A stretch of 64,000 nucleotides of DNA from Paraburkholderia polaris (GTDB lineage: Bacteria; Pseudomonadota; Gammaproteobacteria; Burkholderiales; Burkholderiaceae), in contig NZ_JABBGJ010000010.1 in the NCBI RefSeq assembly GCF_012927345.1, positions 62,001 to 126,000 on the forward strand, written 5' to 3'. The position numbers and the translations under genes are program-made. Position 1 is the stretch's first letter. Each line of letters opens with the position of its first letter. The notes beneath the pieces were generated by a model, which had not been told where the DNA came from, made no database searches, and saw nothing but the letters and a program-made list of their open reading frames with translations. Positions 38,831 through 47,816 of this stretch are shown piece after piece.

Positions 38831-40221
38831 ACGATGCCCATCCAGTCATTCGCGCCTTCCAGCAGCGGTTGCTGTGACGAGGCACTCAGCAACGCGCCGC
38901 GAGAGTCAGTGATCTGCATCGACTCCAGCCATTCTTCGAATTCCGGCGCACGGCGCAGGCCAAGCGCGTCGCGCACGTAAAGGGCGTCGTGGAAAGACGT
39001 GCTTTGATAGTTGAGCATCACATCGTCCGCGCCCGGAATGCCCATGATGAAGTTGATGCCCGCCACGCCAAGTAGCGTGAGCAGGTTGTCCATGTCGTCC
39101 TGATCGGCTTCGGCGTGATTCGTATAGCAGATGTCGCAACCCATCGGCACGCCGAGCAGCTTGCCGCAGAAGTGATCTTCAAGACCTGCGCGAGTGATCT
39201 GCTTGCCGTCGTACAAATATTCCGGTCCGATGAAGCCCACCACTGTGTTCACTAGAAACGGATTGAACTTGCGCGCGACTGCGTAGGCGCGCACTTCGCA
39301 CGTCTGTTGATCGACGCCGAAATGCGCATCGGCCGACAACGCACTGCCCTGGCCGGTTTCGAAATACATCAGGTTATTGCCGACGGTGCCGCGTTTCAAC
39401 GACAACCCTGCCTCATACGCTTCCTGCAACAGCGCAAGCGAAATACCGAAACCCGCGTTCGCTTTCTCCGTTCCGGCAATCGACTGAAACACCAGATCGA
39501 CCGGCGCGCCTTTCTCGATCGCCGCGATCGTGTTCGTGACGTGGGTCAGCACACACGATTGCGTCGGCACTTGATAGCGTTGGCGGAAGTCGTCGATCAT
39601 TAGCAACAGCTTGGTGATCGCGGCGAGATTGTCGCTGGCCGGGTTGATGCCGATCATCGCGTCGCCGCAGCCGTACATCAGGCCATCGAGCATCGACGCA
39701 GCGATGCCTTTGACATCGTCGGTCGGATGATTCGGTTGCAGACGCACCGACATATGACCCGGCAAGCCGATCGTATTGCGAAAGCGCGTGATCACCGGAC
39801 GTTTACGCGCCGCCGCGATCAGATCCTGATTGCGCATCAGCTTCGAGACCGCCGCCACCATCTCCGGCGTGAGGCCGGCGGTGATACGCGTAAGCGCGTC
39901 CGCATCGGTCGTGGTGCTCAACAGCCAGTTGCGAAAATCGCCGACCGTCAGATGCGAGATCTCAGCGAACGCTTGCGGCGAGTGATCGTCGATCACAAGC
40001 CGCGTGACCTCGTCGCTTTCGTACGGGATCAGCGCTTCGTTGAGAAACGTGCGCAGCGGCACCTGCGCGAGCGCCATCTTGGCGGCGACGCGCTCTTCTT
40101 CGCTCGCCGCCGCGACGCCCGCGAGTTGGTCGCCGGAACGCTGCGGGCTGGCTTTCGCCATCAACGTTTTCAGGTCGGCGAAACGATACGTGCGGCTGCC
40201 GATTGTCTCGGTGTAGCTCAT
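38827..40221 (-). CDS. eutB: Ethanolamine ammonia-lyase large subunit
   Basis: 464 residues, the usual EutB length. Visible family segments include RTFLNEALIPYESDEVTRLV, MYGCGDAMIGINPASDN (substrate cavity), and CYTNHAEADQDDMDNLL. It forms the (alpha/beta)8 barrel active site with adenosylcobalamin. eat is 43 nt upstream and eutC overlaps downstream. No eut shell or cofactor-recycling genes are present in the window. Confidence 0.95.
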   Translation of the reverse strand: MSYTETIGSRTYRFADLKTLMAKASPQRSGDQLAGVAAASEEERVAAKMALAQVPLRTFLNEALIPYESDEVTRLVIDDHSPQAFAEISHLTVGDFRNWLLSTTTDADALTRITAGLTPEMVAAVSKLMRNQDLIAAARKRPVITRFRNTIGLPGHMSVRLQPNHPTDDVKGIAASMLDGLMYGCGDAMIGINPASDNLAAITKLLLMIDDFRQRYQVPTQSCVLTHVTNTIAAIEKGAPVDLVFQSIAGTEKANAGFGISLALLQEAYEAGLSLKRGTVGNNLMYFETGQGSALSADAHFGVDQQTCEVRAYAVARKFNPFLVNTVVGFIGPEYLYDGKQITRAGLEDHFCGKLLGVPMGCDICYTNHAEADQDDMDNLLTLLGVAGINFIMGIPGADDVMLNYQSTSFHDALYVRDALGLRRAPEFEEWLESMQITDSRGALLSASSQQPLLEGANDWMGIV

Positions 40222-40264
40222 CGTTGCAACTCCATCGCCGCTGCTTGCGCAGCGGCTCGATCCG

Positions 40265-41668
40265 TCATTCTTCGAGCAAAGCGTCCGATGGCGCTGCTTC
40301 CCGTTGATGGCGCGTCAACAGGAAGTAGACGTAGCCCAGCGCGAGGAAGATCGCGAACACGATCGCCACCAGAAAATTGAAGTAAACCATCGTGCCCAGA
40401 CAAATCACCGCGGCCACCAGCGCGAACGCCGGAAAGAACGGAAACAGCGGTGCGCGGAACGGGCGCTCCATGTTCGGTTCCGAGCGGCGCAGCTTGAACA
40501 GCGACAACATGCTGATGATGTACATCACGATAGCGCCAAATACGGACATCGTCACGATGTTCGCCGTCAGCGTCTGACCGCCGAACTGGATCAGCTCGTC
40601 GCTATAGATCGCGGCGATGCCGACCACGCCACCCGCGATGATCGCGCGATGCGGCGTCTTGAAGCGCGGATGCACCTTCGAGAGCCACTCCGGCAGATAA
40701 CCCGCGCGAGCCAGCGCGAAGATCTGACGTGAGTAGCCGAGGATGATGCCGTGAAATGACGCGACGAGCCCGAACAGGCCGAGCCACACCAGCATATGCA
40801 TCCAGCCGCTATGTTCGCCGACGATGAATTTCATGGCTTGCGGCAGCGGATCGTTGATGTTCGCCAGCTTGGTCCAGTCGCCGGCGGCGCCTGCAAACAC
40901 CATTACGCCGACGGCGAGCACGACCAGCGTGAGAATGCCGGTGATGTAAGCGATCGGAATCGAACGCTTCGGATTCTTGGCTTCTTCGGCCGCCATCGCG
41001 ACGCCTTCAATCGCGAGGAAAAACCAGATAGCGAACGGAATCGCGGCGAACATGCCGTGGAACGAGCCCATGCTGAAGGTGTCCGCGCCCGACCAGCCGC
41101 CCTTCATGAAGTTAGACCACTGGAATCCCGGTGAAACGACGCCCATGAACACCAGCAATTCGAAAATCGCGAGCAGCGTCACACACAACTCGAAGGCTGC
41201 GGCAATCTGCACGCCGACGATATTCAGCGCCATGAAGACGAGATATGCGCCCATCGCCGCATGTTTAGGCTCGAGCCCCGGAAACTGCACGTGCAGATAG
41301 GCGCCGATCGCAAGTGCAATCGCAGGCGGCGCAAAGACGAATTCGACTAATGTTGCCGCGCCCGCCAGATAACCGCCGGTCGGGCCGAAGGCGTGACGCG
41401 CGTAGGCGAACGGGCCGCCCGCATGCGGAATCGACGTGGTGAGCTCGGTGAAACTAAAAATGAATGTGGTGTACATCGCCGCGATAAAAACCGCCGTGAT
41501 GACAAAGCCAAGCGTGCCGGCGCTCGCCCAGCCGTAGCTCCAGCCAAAATACTCGCCGGAAATGACCAGACCGACCGCGATCCCCCACAGTTGCCACGTG
41601 CCGAGTGTTTGCTTCAACTCGTGATGCGTGACTTTACCGACGTGCTGACTTTTGGACTCTGATTTCAT
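40265..41668 (-). CDS. eat: Ethanolamine permease
   Basis: 467 residues with about 12 hydrophobic helices, an APC-superfamily transporter. The N-terminal LKQTLGTWQLWGIAVGLVIS and GGPFAYARHAFGPTGGYLAG segments match the ethanolamine permease subfamily. It imports ethanolamine and is the first gene of the leftward eat-eutB-eutC operon. Confidence 0.9.
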   Translation of the reverse strand: MKSESKSQHVGKVTHHELKQTLGTWQLWGIAVGLVISGEYFGWSYGWASAGTLGFVITAVFIAAMYTTFIFSFTELTTSIPHAGGPFAYARHAFGPTGGYLAGAATLVEFVFAPPAIALAIGAYLHVQFPGLEPKHAAMGAYLVFMALNIVGVQIAAAFELCVTLLAIFELLVFMGVVSPGFQWSNFMKGGWSGADTFSMGSFHGMFAAIPFAIWFFLAIEGVAMAAEEAKNPKRSIPIAYITGILTLVVLAVGVMVFAGAAGDWTKLANINDPLPQAMKFIVGEHSGWMHMLVWLGLFGLVASFHGIILGYSRQIFALARAGYLPEWLSKVHPRFKTPHRAIIAGGVVGIAAIYSDELIQFGGQTLTANIVTMSVFGAIVMYIISMLSLFKLRRSEPNMERPFRAPLFPFFPAFALVAAVICLGTMVYFNFLVAIVFAIFLALGYVYFLLTRHQREAAPSDALLEE

Positions 41669-41922
41669 CGGGCACTCCTGATGTTGCCGCTTGCTCGACG
41701 CCGCAAGGCTTGGCGGTGCATGGGCGGACAGGCTTCAGCCGATGGTAGTGAGCCATTATTCGAGGTGTTATCGAAATTCGGCAAAGTTCGGAGGTGTTTG
41801 TGTCAGTGGGCGCTTAACTCCGTTTACGTGCAGTGTGTGAAGTTCGCAGGATTTGGTAAATGGGGACGTGGTACTTTGGTTCGCATCCCTTCGGCAATCT
41901 TCCCTCGGTTAGCTCAACACTC

Positions 41923-42789
41923 ATGAACCATTCGGACAATCGGGCTCGCTACGAAACTCGGCTGGGCCGCGTGCTGGACCATATTTACGATCATCTCGAC
42001 GAACCGCTGGATATCGATCGTTTAGCGGAAATTGCCTGTATGTCGCCGTATCACTGGCACCGCATCTATCAGGCGATGTATGGCGAGACGGTCGCGACGA
42101 CCGTGCGTCGCTTGCGACTGCATCGCGCAGCGGGATATCTGGCGAATGGCTCGATGCCAATCGCGGAAATTGCCGAGCGTTCGGGCTATAGCAGTTTGCA
42201 GTCTTTCTCTCGCACCTTTCGCGCGGCGTTCGGCGTTCCGCCGGCGCAGTACCGCAAGCAGGGCACACATAGCCGGTTTCGTCCGGCGCTTTCAGGAGAC
42301 GATCAAATGGCGATGCGCGAAGTGGTGATTCGACACGTTGAGCCGATTGAGGTTTTGTCGGTAGATCACGTAGGACCGTATATGCAGATCGGTAAGGCGT
42401 TCGATGGGTTGTTCGGCTGGTTGGCGAAACACAATTTGCTGGCGGGGCAGATGCGCATGATCGGGATTTACTACGACGATCCGGGGGTGGTGGATGAGAA
42501 CGCGTTGCGGTCGAAGGCTGGGGTGTTGTTGCCGCATCCGGTGCAGGCTTCGGTGACGGTGAGTCCGCCGGTTTCGGTGGCGCATGTGAAAGGCGGTGAG
42601 TACGCGGTGTTGCGCCACAAGGGGCCGTACAGCGATATGCGTGCGGCTTATGAGTGGTTGTATGGGACGTGGCTCGTGCAGTCGGGGCGGGAAGCGGCGG
42701 ATGCGCCGGTGTTCGAGGAGTATTTGAATAGCCCTAAGGAGACTGCGCCTGCTGAGCTGTTAACGGAGATTTGTTTGCCGTTGGTTTGA
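41923..42789 (+). CDS. AraC-family regulator with GyrI-like domain
   Basis: 288 residues from MNHSDNRARYETRLG at 41923. An N-terminal AraC helix-turn-helix (LDIDRLAEIACMSPYHWHRIYQ, IAEIAERSGYSSLQSFSRTFR) is followed by a GyrI/effector-binding domain (about 125-288, REVVIRHVEPIEVLSVDHVGPY). This is the Rob/SbmC-like architecture, which often responds to toxic small molecules. It is the last clearly chromosomal-type gene before the retron region. Confidence 0.88.
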   Translation: MNHSDNRARYETRLGRVLDHIYDHLDEPLDIDRLAEIACMSPYHWHRIYQAMYGETVATTVRRLRLHRAAGYLANGSMPIAEIAERSGYSSLQSFSRTFRAAFGVPPAQYRKQGTHSRFRPALSGDDQMAMREVVIRHVEPIEVLSVDHVGPYMQIGKAFDGLFGWLAKHNLLAGQMRMIGIYYDDPGVVDENALRSKAGVLLPHPVQASVTVSPPVSVAHVKGGEYAVLRHKGPYSDMRAAYEWLYGTWLVQSGREAADAPVFEEYLNSPKETAPAELLTEICLPLV

Positions 42790-43489
42790 TGGCTTTGGCT
42801 TGGTTCTGTTTGTTTTGCCCGCTTTGTGCATGTTTACGTAGCGGGCTTCATGGATGCCTCTCTGGTTTTTATAGTCTTTGTATATGTATACGTAGTAATA
42901 GTTAACAAGCACCGCACCTGGCTGTGGATAACTTGAATCTTCGTTTACGGATCAAGGGACTGCGGAATCGATAACCCTGCGGAGCGTGGGCGAACAGGGA
43001 GGAGGAGCCAGGGAAAACTTTTGGGCGGTCTGGCGAGATCGCGGATTTATCAAGGTTTCGCCCACAAGGTGCCAGGGGGCTTGTACAAAAGTTGTCCAGA
43101 GGGGGCTGTGGATAAGTGGAGTGACTTATCCGGTGGTCAATCCGCTAGCTCGTACGAGGTGCTGCGGCCCCCTGCTGCTGATTTTTTTAACACCCCGAAT
43201 GGCGACGCTGATCCGGGCTATTTTCCCTACGGACACAGATTATTCTCCGCAGAAAATGCGGAGATTACGGGTGCTATTCACCGCTTGGGACCGTGGGCGC
43301 CTCGCGAGCGACTGATTTCTCGATCGGATTGGGTCGGGCGAGGTAAAAGAGGTGGAGACCGCGCAGCAAAGCACGTAGTCGCTGCGGCAAAGTCAAATCA
43401 GAATTCGTTGTCGTACTTATCGGATACCGTCTGCGCGATGGTAGGCCGTATCCTTGCCTGTTGCTGATTTTGCTACTGCACATTGTCGA
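42790..43489. other. Structured non-coding region with two perfect DnaA boxes
   Basis: 700 nt with no convincing gene. An AT-rich stretch (about 42865-42905) is followed by two perfect 9-bp DnaA boxes (TTATCCACA on the minus strand, 42923-42931 and 43107-43115) and two degenerate ones (43092-43100, 43126-43134). Hairpins are GGATAAG/CTTATCC (43110-43116 with 43125-43131) and TCTCCGCA/TGCGGAGA (43244-43264). A distant stem CAGGGGGC/GCCCCCTG (43073-43080 with 43167-43174) is followed by seven T. It could be a replication or DnaA-titration site, or the leader of the retron locus. Confidence 0.5.
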
Positions 43490-43765
43490 CGGCCGGTCAC
43501 CGTGCCTTCTGCATCAATCAGGCGCCCCGACAACACTTTATTGCAGAATTGATTCGTAGTGCAGATACATTGACAACACTTAGGCGCGTCGCTTATCTTC
43601 GGCACGCGGGACGGCTGGTCAAGCTTGCCAAGGTACGGGCAGTATTCGTTCCGGGCACTACGGGGCTACCCCGTGGATCAGAATGACCTCCGCAGTTCGT
43701 CGCATGAGCGTTATCTGCGCCTTGCGCAGCGGCGCTCACGCAGCACAAGACGCGTTGACTGGCCG
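43490..43765 (+). ncRNA. Candidate retron msr-msd RNA
   Basis: Positions 43490-43512 are complementary to 43743-43765 (20 of 23 positions pair, including two G-T pairs). This would make the a1/a2 stem that closes a retron primer-template RNA of 276 nt. The 3' arm ends 21 nt before the reverse transcriptase start, the expected spacing. Inside are a 6-bp hairpin with a 3-nt loop (43660-43674) and a bulged 14-bp hairpin (43702-43741) directly before the 3' arm, as expected for msd. The direct repeat GACAACACTT occurs at 43529 and 43572. The branch-point guanosine is not identified. Confidence 0.65.
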
Positions 43766-43786
43766 GCCCGCCCTTACCTTTGCTCT

Positions 43787-45127
43787 ATGCCGTTATCTTC
43801 TCTGCAATTTGTCACCTACGCGATCGCCGACGCCATGCTGGCCGGGCCGCCCGAAGCCTCGGCGATGGTCGAGCGGATGACGCGTGTGTTGGGGGAACAC
43901 GCGGATTGGATGAATGGATTGGCGCGCAGGGTCGCGAAGCGATTTGGCTCGCGGTGGGACAGCGTCGAAAGTAAAGAATTGTCGAAGGTTGTTGCTGAGA
44001 ACACCGGCTTTGTCTCGGCGTGGAGGGGTGAGAACCGTCCGAGGGTCGTTCGTGTGTTGACTCGCCCTCCTTTTCAGCGGCCTCCTCCGCCATGGTTGCC
44101 TGACGCGGCGCTACCGCAGTTGCCGACGCTCGGCAATCTGGCCGCGTGGCTGGAAATCGAGCCGGACGAACTGGACTGGTTTGCTGATCGCTGGCGTGTG
44201 CCTGCGCAGAGTGCGGCGACACCGCTTCATCACTATTCGTACAAGGTGGTCGAGAAACGCGACGGGCGGTGTCGGATTGTCGAAGTGCCCAAATTGCGCT
44301 TGCGGGCTTTGCAGAGGAAAGTGCTTCACGGTTTGCTCGATCGGGTTCCTGCTCACGATGCAGCGCATGGTTTTCGACGTGGGCGGAATACGGTTACATT
44401 CGCGGCGCCACATGCCGGGAAGGCGGTTGTGATTCGTTTCGATCTAACGGATTTCTTTGCGTCTGTCCACGAGGGGCGCGTTTACTCCACGATACGTGCT
44501 TTCTGTTATCCGTTGGAGGTTGCGCGGGCGTTGACTGCGCTGTGTACCAACCGGGTTCCAAGTGGTCGTCTGCTGGCGCGGGATGTGCGGGACAGGATCG
44601 ATTGGCAGGAACGGCAGCGGTATCGGAACCGGCATTTGCCGCAGGGTGCGCCGACTTCGCCTGCGTTGGCGAATTTGTGTGCTTTTCGGCTCGACATAAG
44701 GCTTGCCGGACTGGCGCGATCTCTCGGCGCGACCTATACACGCTATGCCGATGACCTAGCGTTTTCCGGTGGTGACGATCTCGCGCGGATGGCTCAGCGG
44801 CTTGAGATTCGCGTGGCGGCGATTGCTATTGAGGAAGGGTTTGCGGTCAATCTAAGGAAGACTCGCGTGATGCGTCGGGGTGCGAGACAGCATCTCGCTG
44901 GGGTTGTGGTGAACAGTCATCCGAATCTTGTGCGGGCGGAGTTCGATGCGCTGAAGGCGGTGCTCACGAATTGTGTGAGGCACAGGCCAAGTTCGCAGAA
45001 TCGCGAGGGACATTCGGAGTTTCGCGCGCATCTGGCCGGCCGCGTCGCACATGCTGCGATGCTGAATGCGACAAGGGGCGCGAAGCTGAAGCGGATCTTC
45101 GAGCAGATCGAGTGGGGCGGAGTTTAA
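43787..45127 (+). CDS. Retron-type reverse transcriptase, long form
   Basis: 446 residues from the ATG at 43787; in-frame sequence back to 43625 overlaps the predicted RNA and is unlikely to be used. Residues 1-~150 are an N-terminal extension rich in Trp/Arg/Pro. RT motifs follow: RIVEVPKLRLRALQRKVLHG, AAHGFRRGRNT, the catalytic Asp in IRFDLTDFFASV, LPQGAPTSPALANL, and YADDLAFSGG (YADD at 320-323). The thumb has LAGVVVN, close to the retron VTG motif. This layout resembles the long myxobacterial retron RTs (from memory). No separate effector is next to it. Confidence 0.9.
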   Translation: MPLSSLQFVTYAIADAMLAGPPEASAMVERMTRVLGEHADWMNGLARRVAKRFGSRWDSVESKELSKVVAENTGFVSAWRGENRPRVVRVLTRPPFQRPPPPWLPDAALPQLPTLGNLAAWLEIEPDELDWFADRWRVPAQSAATPLHHYSYKVVEKRDGRCRIVEVPKLRLRALQRKVLHGLLDRVPAHDAAHGFRRGRNTVTFAAPHAGKAVVIRFDLTDFFASVHEGRVYSTIRAFCYPLEVARALTALCTNRVPSGRLLARDVRDRIDWQERQRYRNRHLPQGAPTSPALANLCAFRLDIRLAGLARSLGATYTRYADDLAFSGGDDLARMAQRLEIRVAAIAIEEGFAVNLRKTRVMRRGARQHLAGVVVNSHPNLVRAEFDALKAVLTNCVRHRPSSQNREGHSEFRAHLAGRVAHAAMLNATRGAKLKRIFEQIEWGGV

Positions 45128-45227
45128 GTATGGCGGTCCATTCGCCAAGACTACGAACCCTAACCGCCCGCCGAGCCCCGTGCGCCCTCGTCGCCTGCTA
45201 CGTTCGTAACCGCGCAGTAGTTAACGT

Positions 45228-45587
45228 CTATTGAAGCCAGCCCTTAGCGACATAGGCTTCATTTTTCTGAAACCCAAGGTCGGCTGGCAGTTCAGTTAGG
45301 CGGAGCACTTTTACTTCGCCGTCAGGCAAGCTAACGAGTTGCTCTTCGCCTGCATGAACTGAGGCCGGCTGTAGTACTTTGCATTTCTTATCGTTGACGT
45401 AATTATCCGCCAACGCCTGATAAGTGCCGTAGATGGTCGATTGATAATCGATCCAGGCACCCGCTGCATCTTGCGCCGAAGGACACGCGATCGTATCTTT
45501 CAGCGTCTCTTTCTTTGAGCACGCGGCGGTCGCTGCTGAGAGTATGAGCAGTGCCATGCATAGGCGGAACGTCGATTTAGATCTCAT
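45228..45587 (-). CDS. Small lipoprotein
   Basis: 119 residues with a lipoprotein signal (LCMALLILSAATAAC, lipidated Cys at about 22). The mature part has three more cysteines and no recognised domain. It is 2 nt from the next upstream membrane-protein gene (45590-45916), so the two are one operon. By position in the T6SS-related cluster it could be an immunity protein, an inference from context only. Confidence 0.72.
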   Translation of the reverse strand: MRSKSTFRLCMALLILSAATAACSKKETLKDTIACPSAQDAAGAWIDYQSTIYGTYQALADNYVNDKKCKVLQPASVHAGEEQLVSLPDGEVKVLRLTELPADLGFQKNEAYVAKGWLQ

Positions 45588-45589
45588 TT

Positions 45590-45916
45590 TTAGACAGTAA
45601 TCAATCTTATGACCGTTGACACGATGATCGCGACAACAAGTGAGCCGAACATCAGGATGTAGCGCCGTCTTGCGGAAAGCGGCGGATGCTCCGCCTGAAT
45701 CCGGGCTGCGGATAAATATGAAACAGGAAAAAACGTGGCACTTCCGATCAGAAATAACAGCACTAGATCAGACATGCGCCAGTTCAACGAGCCGGCGGAC
45801 ATGTAGTTGTTCCCGCTGACAATCCAGTTGATTGCGCTTACAAGCAGGGCAGCGAGACAGAGTCGCGCTGGCAATGCATAGGGAGCCTTCTTTAACGCCT
45901 CCGTCCATTTCATCAT
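45590..45916 (-). CDS. Small membrane protein, function unknown
   Basis: 108 residues with three hydrophobic segments (about 17-37, 48-70 and 85-105). I do not recognise the family. It is cotranscribed with the lipoprotein gene and downstream of the T6SS-effector-family gene, so it may be a partner of either. Base composition is lower in GC than the core genes. Confidence 0.65.
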   Translation of the reverse strand: MMKWTEALKKAPYALPARLCLAALLVSAINWIVSGNNYMSAGSLNWRMSDLVLLFLIGSATFFPVSYLSAARIQAEHPPLSARRRYILMFGSLVVAIIVSTVIRLITV

Positions 45917-45997
45917 TGCAACCGCCTGATAGTTTTAATTTCCGCCGTGACCGCCTGTCAGGACATGTCGACTGCATTGATGCTGTATCAATACCCG

Positions 45998-46734
45998 TTA
46001 ATAGCGGAAATACAGCACACCCAACGGCCCCGGGTCGCCGGGCTTCTTCCCCTTCTTCGTGATCGATGGGAGATCAATGCTCTTGACGTTTTTCCAGCCG
46101 AATCCATCAAAAATGCCTTCGCGAGACGTACAAAACCCATCATCTTGCTCGATATCCTTAGCGCGATGAATCCAAACACCAGTAGCCCGGACAAGCCCCC
46201 CATCAGCATGTAAGTGACGAACGAGTAATAATCTATGTCGCGTCTCAGGGCCATCATGACAATACCCAGGACCCACATGAAAACATACAATGCTCCGAAT
46301 ATCTTGATGAGCCAAGCAAACGTCGCCTTGTAGTGAGCATATCGGCCGCGACTACAGTGCGGGTACAACGCAACGATCTTGTCGTCAATGCGTCGCACTC
46401 CATAACCTTGCCACCCGTCGTCCGCCTCCTCCGCGACAACCTCTACTTCGTCACCGTCCTTAAATACGGAAGTCCATACCCAGGCTCGGATACGCTTTTG
46501 ATCTAAGTTGAATTCAAGTAGGTCCGCCTCTTCAGTGGTGTCTATTGCCATACCGCTCAATCCGACGGCAATTCCCCCTAAGCCAACAACCCCTGCGGTG
46601 ATCGCCGCGGCTCCCATCTTCGTGCGATCCGCCGCCGTAAATAAAAAGTCCTGACTTCGGCGCGTTTGCCGCAAATTGCTGATCCGCCCGCGTAATAGCT
46701 GGGCAGTCGATCCGGATGTCGTTTCAGCTTTCAT
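45998..46734 (-). pseudogene. Putative type VI secretion effector-family protein, frameshifted
   Basis: The frame starting at 46734 gives the N-terminus of the 'putative type VI secretion system effector' family. It contains VALYPHCSRGRYAHYK and three membrane segments, and reads through 45988 in a wrong frame. From about 46113 the expected C-terminus (DGFGWKNVKSIDLPS, ending GPLGVLYFRY) is in a different frame, ending at 45998. Both halves are well conserved. One extra T in the T5 run at 46109-46113 would restore the frame. The shift could be real, a sequencing error, or a reversible change in a homopolymer. The family identity is by memory of its N- and C-terminal motifs. Confidence 0.7.
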
Positions 46735-46764
46735 TCAGCCCCCTCGGAAGAGGGGAACCCATTC

Positions 46765-47082
46765 ATGAGTTTTGGCGATGTTTTTATGGTCTTCCTCGCA
46801 CCTCTGGCTGCCCTGGTAAGCATGAATTTCACGACACGCGCAGTTTTCTATGTCGATCGATGCAAGGTGGGTCGCACCACGATTCTTTACGAGAACATCG
46901 CTTTTGTAAACCGGGGGCGCTTTCTGCTGGCGATCCGGTATAACCGCCCGAATGAAGCGCGTACCAGTCCGCGTCGAGCCGCACTGTCATTCTATGAAAT
47001 GCGTCGACACGAACAGGAAAAGTGTCTGGAGATTTTGCATTCGCGTCTGACTGAAAAGGCTGTTTTAAACTCCCGCTTCTGA
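46765..47082 (+). CDS. Small hypothetical protein with N-terminal membrane segment
   Basis: 105 residues. The start ATG at 46765 has an upstream GGAAGAGGGGAAC ribosome site. One hydrophobic stretch is near the N-terminus (FMVFLAPLAALVSM), and the remainder is basic and soluble. No domain recognised. It is divergent from the T6SS-effector-family gene, with which it shares low GC. Confidence 0.55.
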   Translation: MSFGDVFMVFLAPLAALVSMNFTTRAVFYVDRCKVGRTTILYENIAFVNRGRFLLAIRYNRPNEARTSPRRAALSFYEMRRHEQEKCLEILHSRLTEKAVLNSRF

Positions 47083-47816
47083 ATCCGGAAGGGTACCGAG
47101 CGCTGCTGCGAAGCCTCCCGTCGATCGCTTATGCTTTTGCGGCGATTAAATGTCTTGCCTCATCAGGTTAGCTCGATCGATCGGCGGGTGGCGAGATACT
47201 TAAGCGCCGGAACGGCTTAATGGGCACAAGCGCCATGCGGATGTTGAAAACTCGAAAAGAAAGTGTAGCGTCTTTCCCCGGCCGAACTATCTGACCTTCT
47301 TTCGCTAAAGGAACTGGAACCAGTGGAGCGACGAGCCGAGGGAGACTGGGCGCGGCCACTTTCGGTCATTCGTGGTCGCTTCCAAAATGGACGATAAGTC
47401 CTGCCGAAGTTATTTCAACAAATGCCTCACCACTGCCGCCATACTTTGCTTTTCTTTGACCCGCCGTATCGCTTTTAGCTTGAATTCGAGCGCGTACTTT
47501 GTCCGCTTTGCCTTGCCGGTCATCGCCAGCTCCTTGCTTGAGTTTATCTGTTCAGCAAGGGATTTGTTTTACGAGGGCAAACTCATTGTCACGAATCTCA
47601 TCTTGCTAATTGGGAGACGTTTACAGTAACGCGCACGTTCTCAAGAAAATATTTCCGATTTCAAGAATTTAACAATTTGATCGGAATGTATTTCCGGTCG
47701 CCGCCGCCTTTAACAGGAACGGATAGCTACATTCAAAGGGAATGTTTACCACGCGCTATCATCAGACTTAGAATCTGCGGGCTAGAACCAATACGTGACA
47801 AGACGGGGTGCAAAAA
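47083..47816. other. Low-GC spacer with insertion-sequence remnant
   Basis: 734 nt upstream of vgrG. It contains the IS3 orfA fragment listed separately; other open frames are short and unlike known proteins. I see no intact gene, and the rest is likely degraded mobile DNA or the vgrG leader. Confidence 0.55.
47410..47523 (-). pseudogene. IS3-family OrfA transposase remnant
   Basis: A 37-codon frame starts MTGKAKRTKYALEFK and continues AIRRVKEKQSMAAVVRHLLK before a stop. This matches the N-terminus of an IS3-family OrfA helix-turn-helix protein (the typical sequence has LEAVRLVKxGQSMAAVAxxLG). Downstream the reading frame does not continue as OrfA. It shows that the region has been a transposition target. 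Confidence 0.75.

Noticed and set aside
43073..43190. Stem CAGGGGGC/GCCCCCTG followed by seven T as the retron RNA
   Set aside because: It ends about 600 nt before the reverse transcriptase, whereas the 43490/43765 arms are longer and end 21 nt before it, the expected spacing.
42865..43265. Chromosomal replication origin (oriC)
   Set aside because: Two perfect DnaA boxes and an AT-rich block are suggestive, but there are too few boxes, no neighbouring replication gene and no skew data; kept as a lead, not as a call.
47372..47629. 85-residue + strand open frame
   Set aside because: The minus strand at the same place encodes a recognisable IS3 OrfA start, so the + frame is most likely its shadow.
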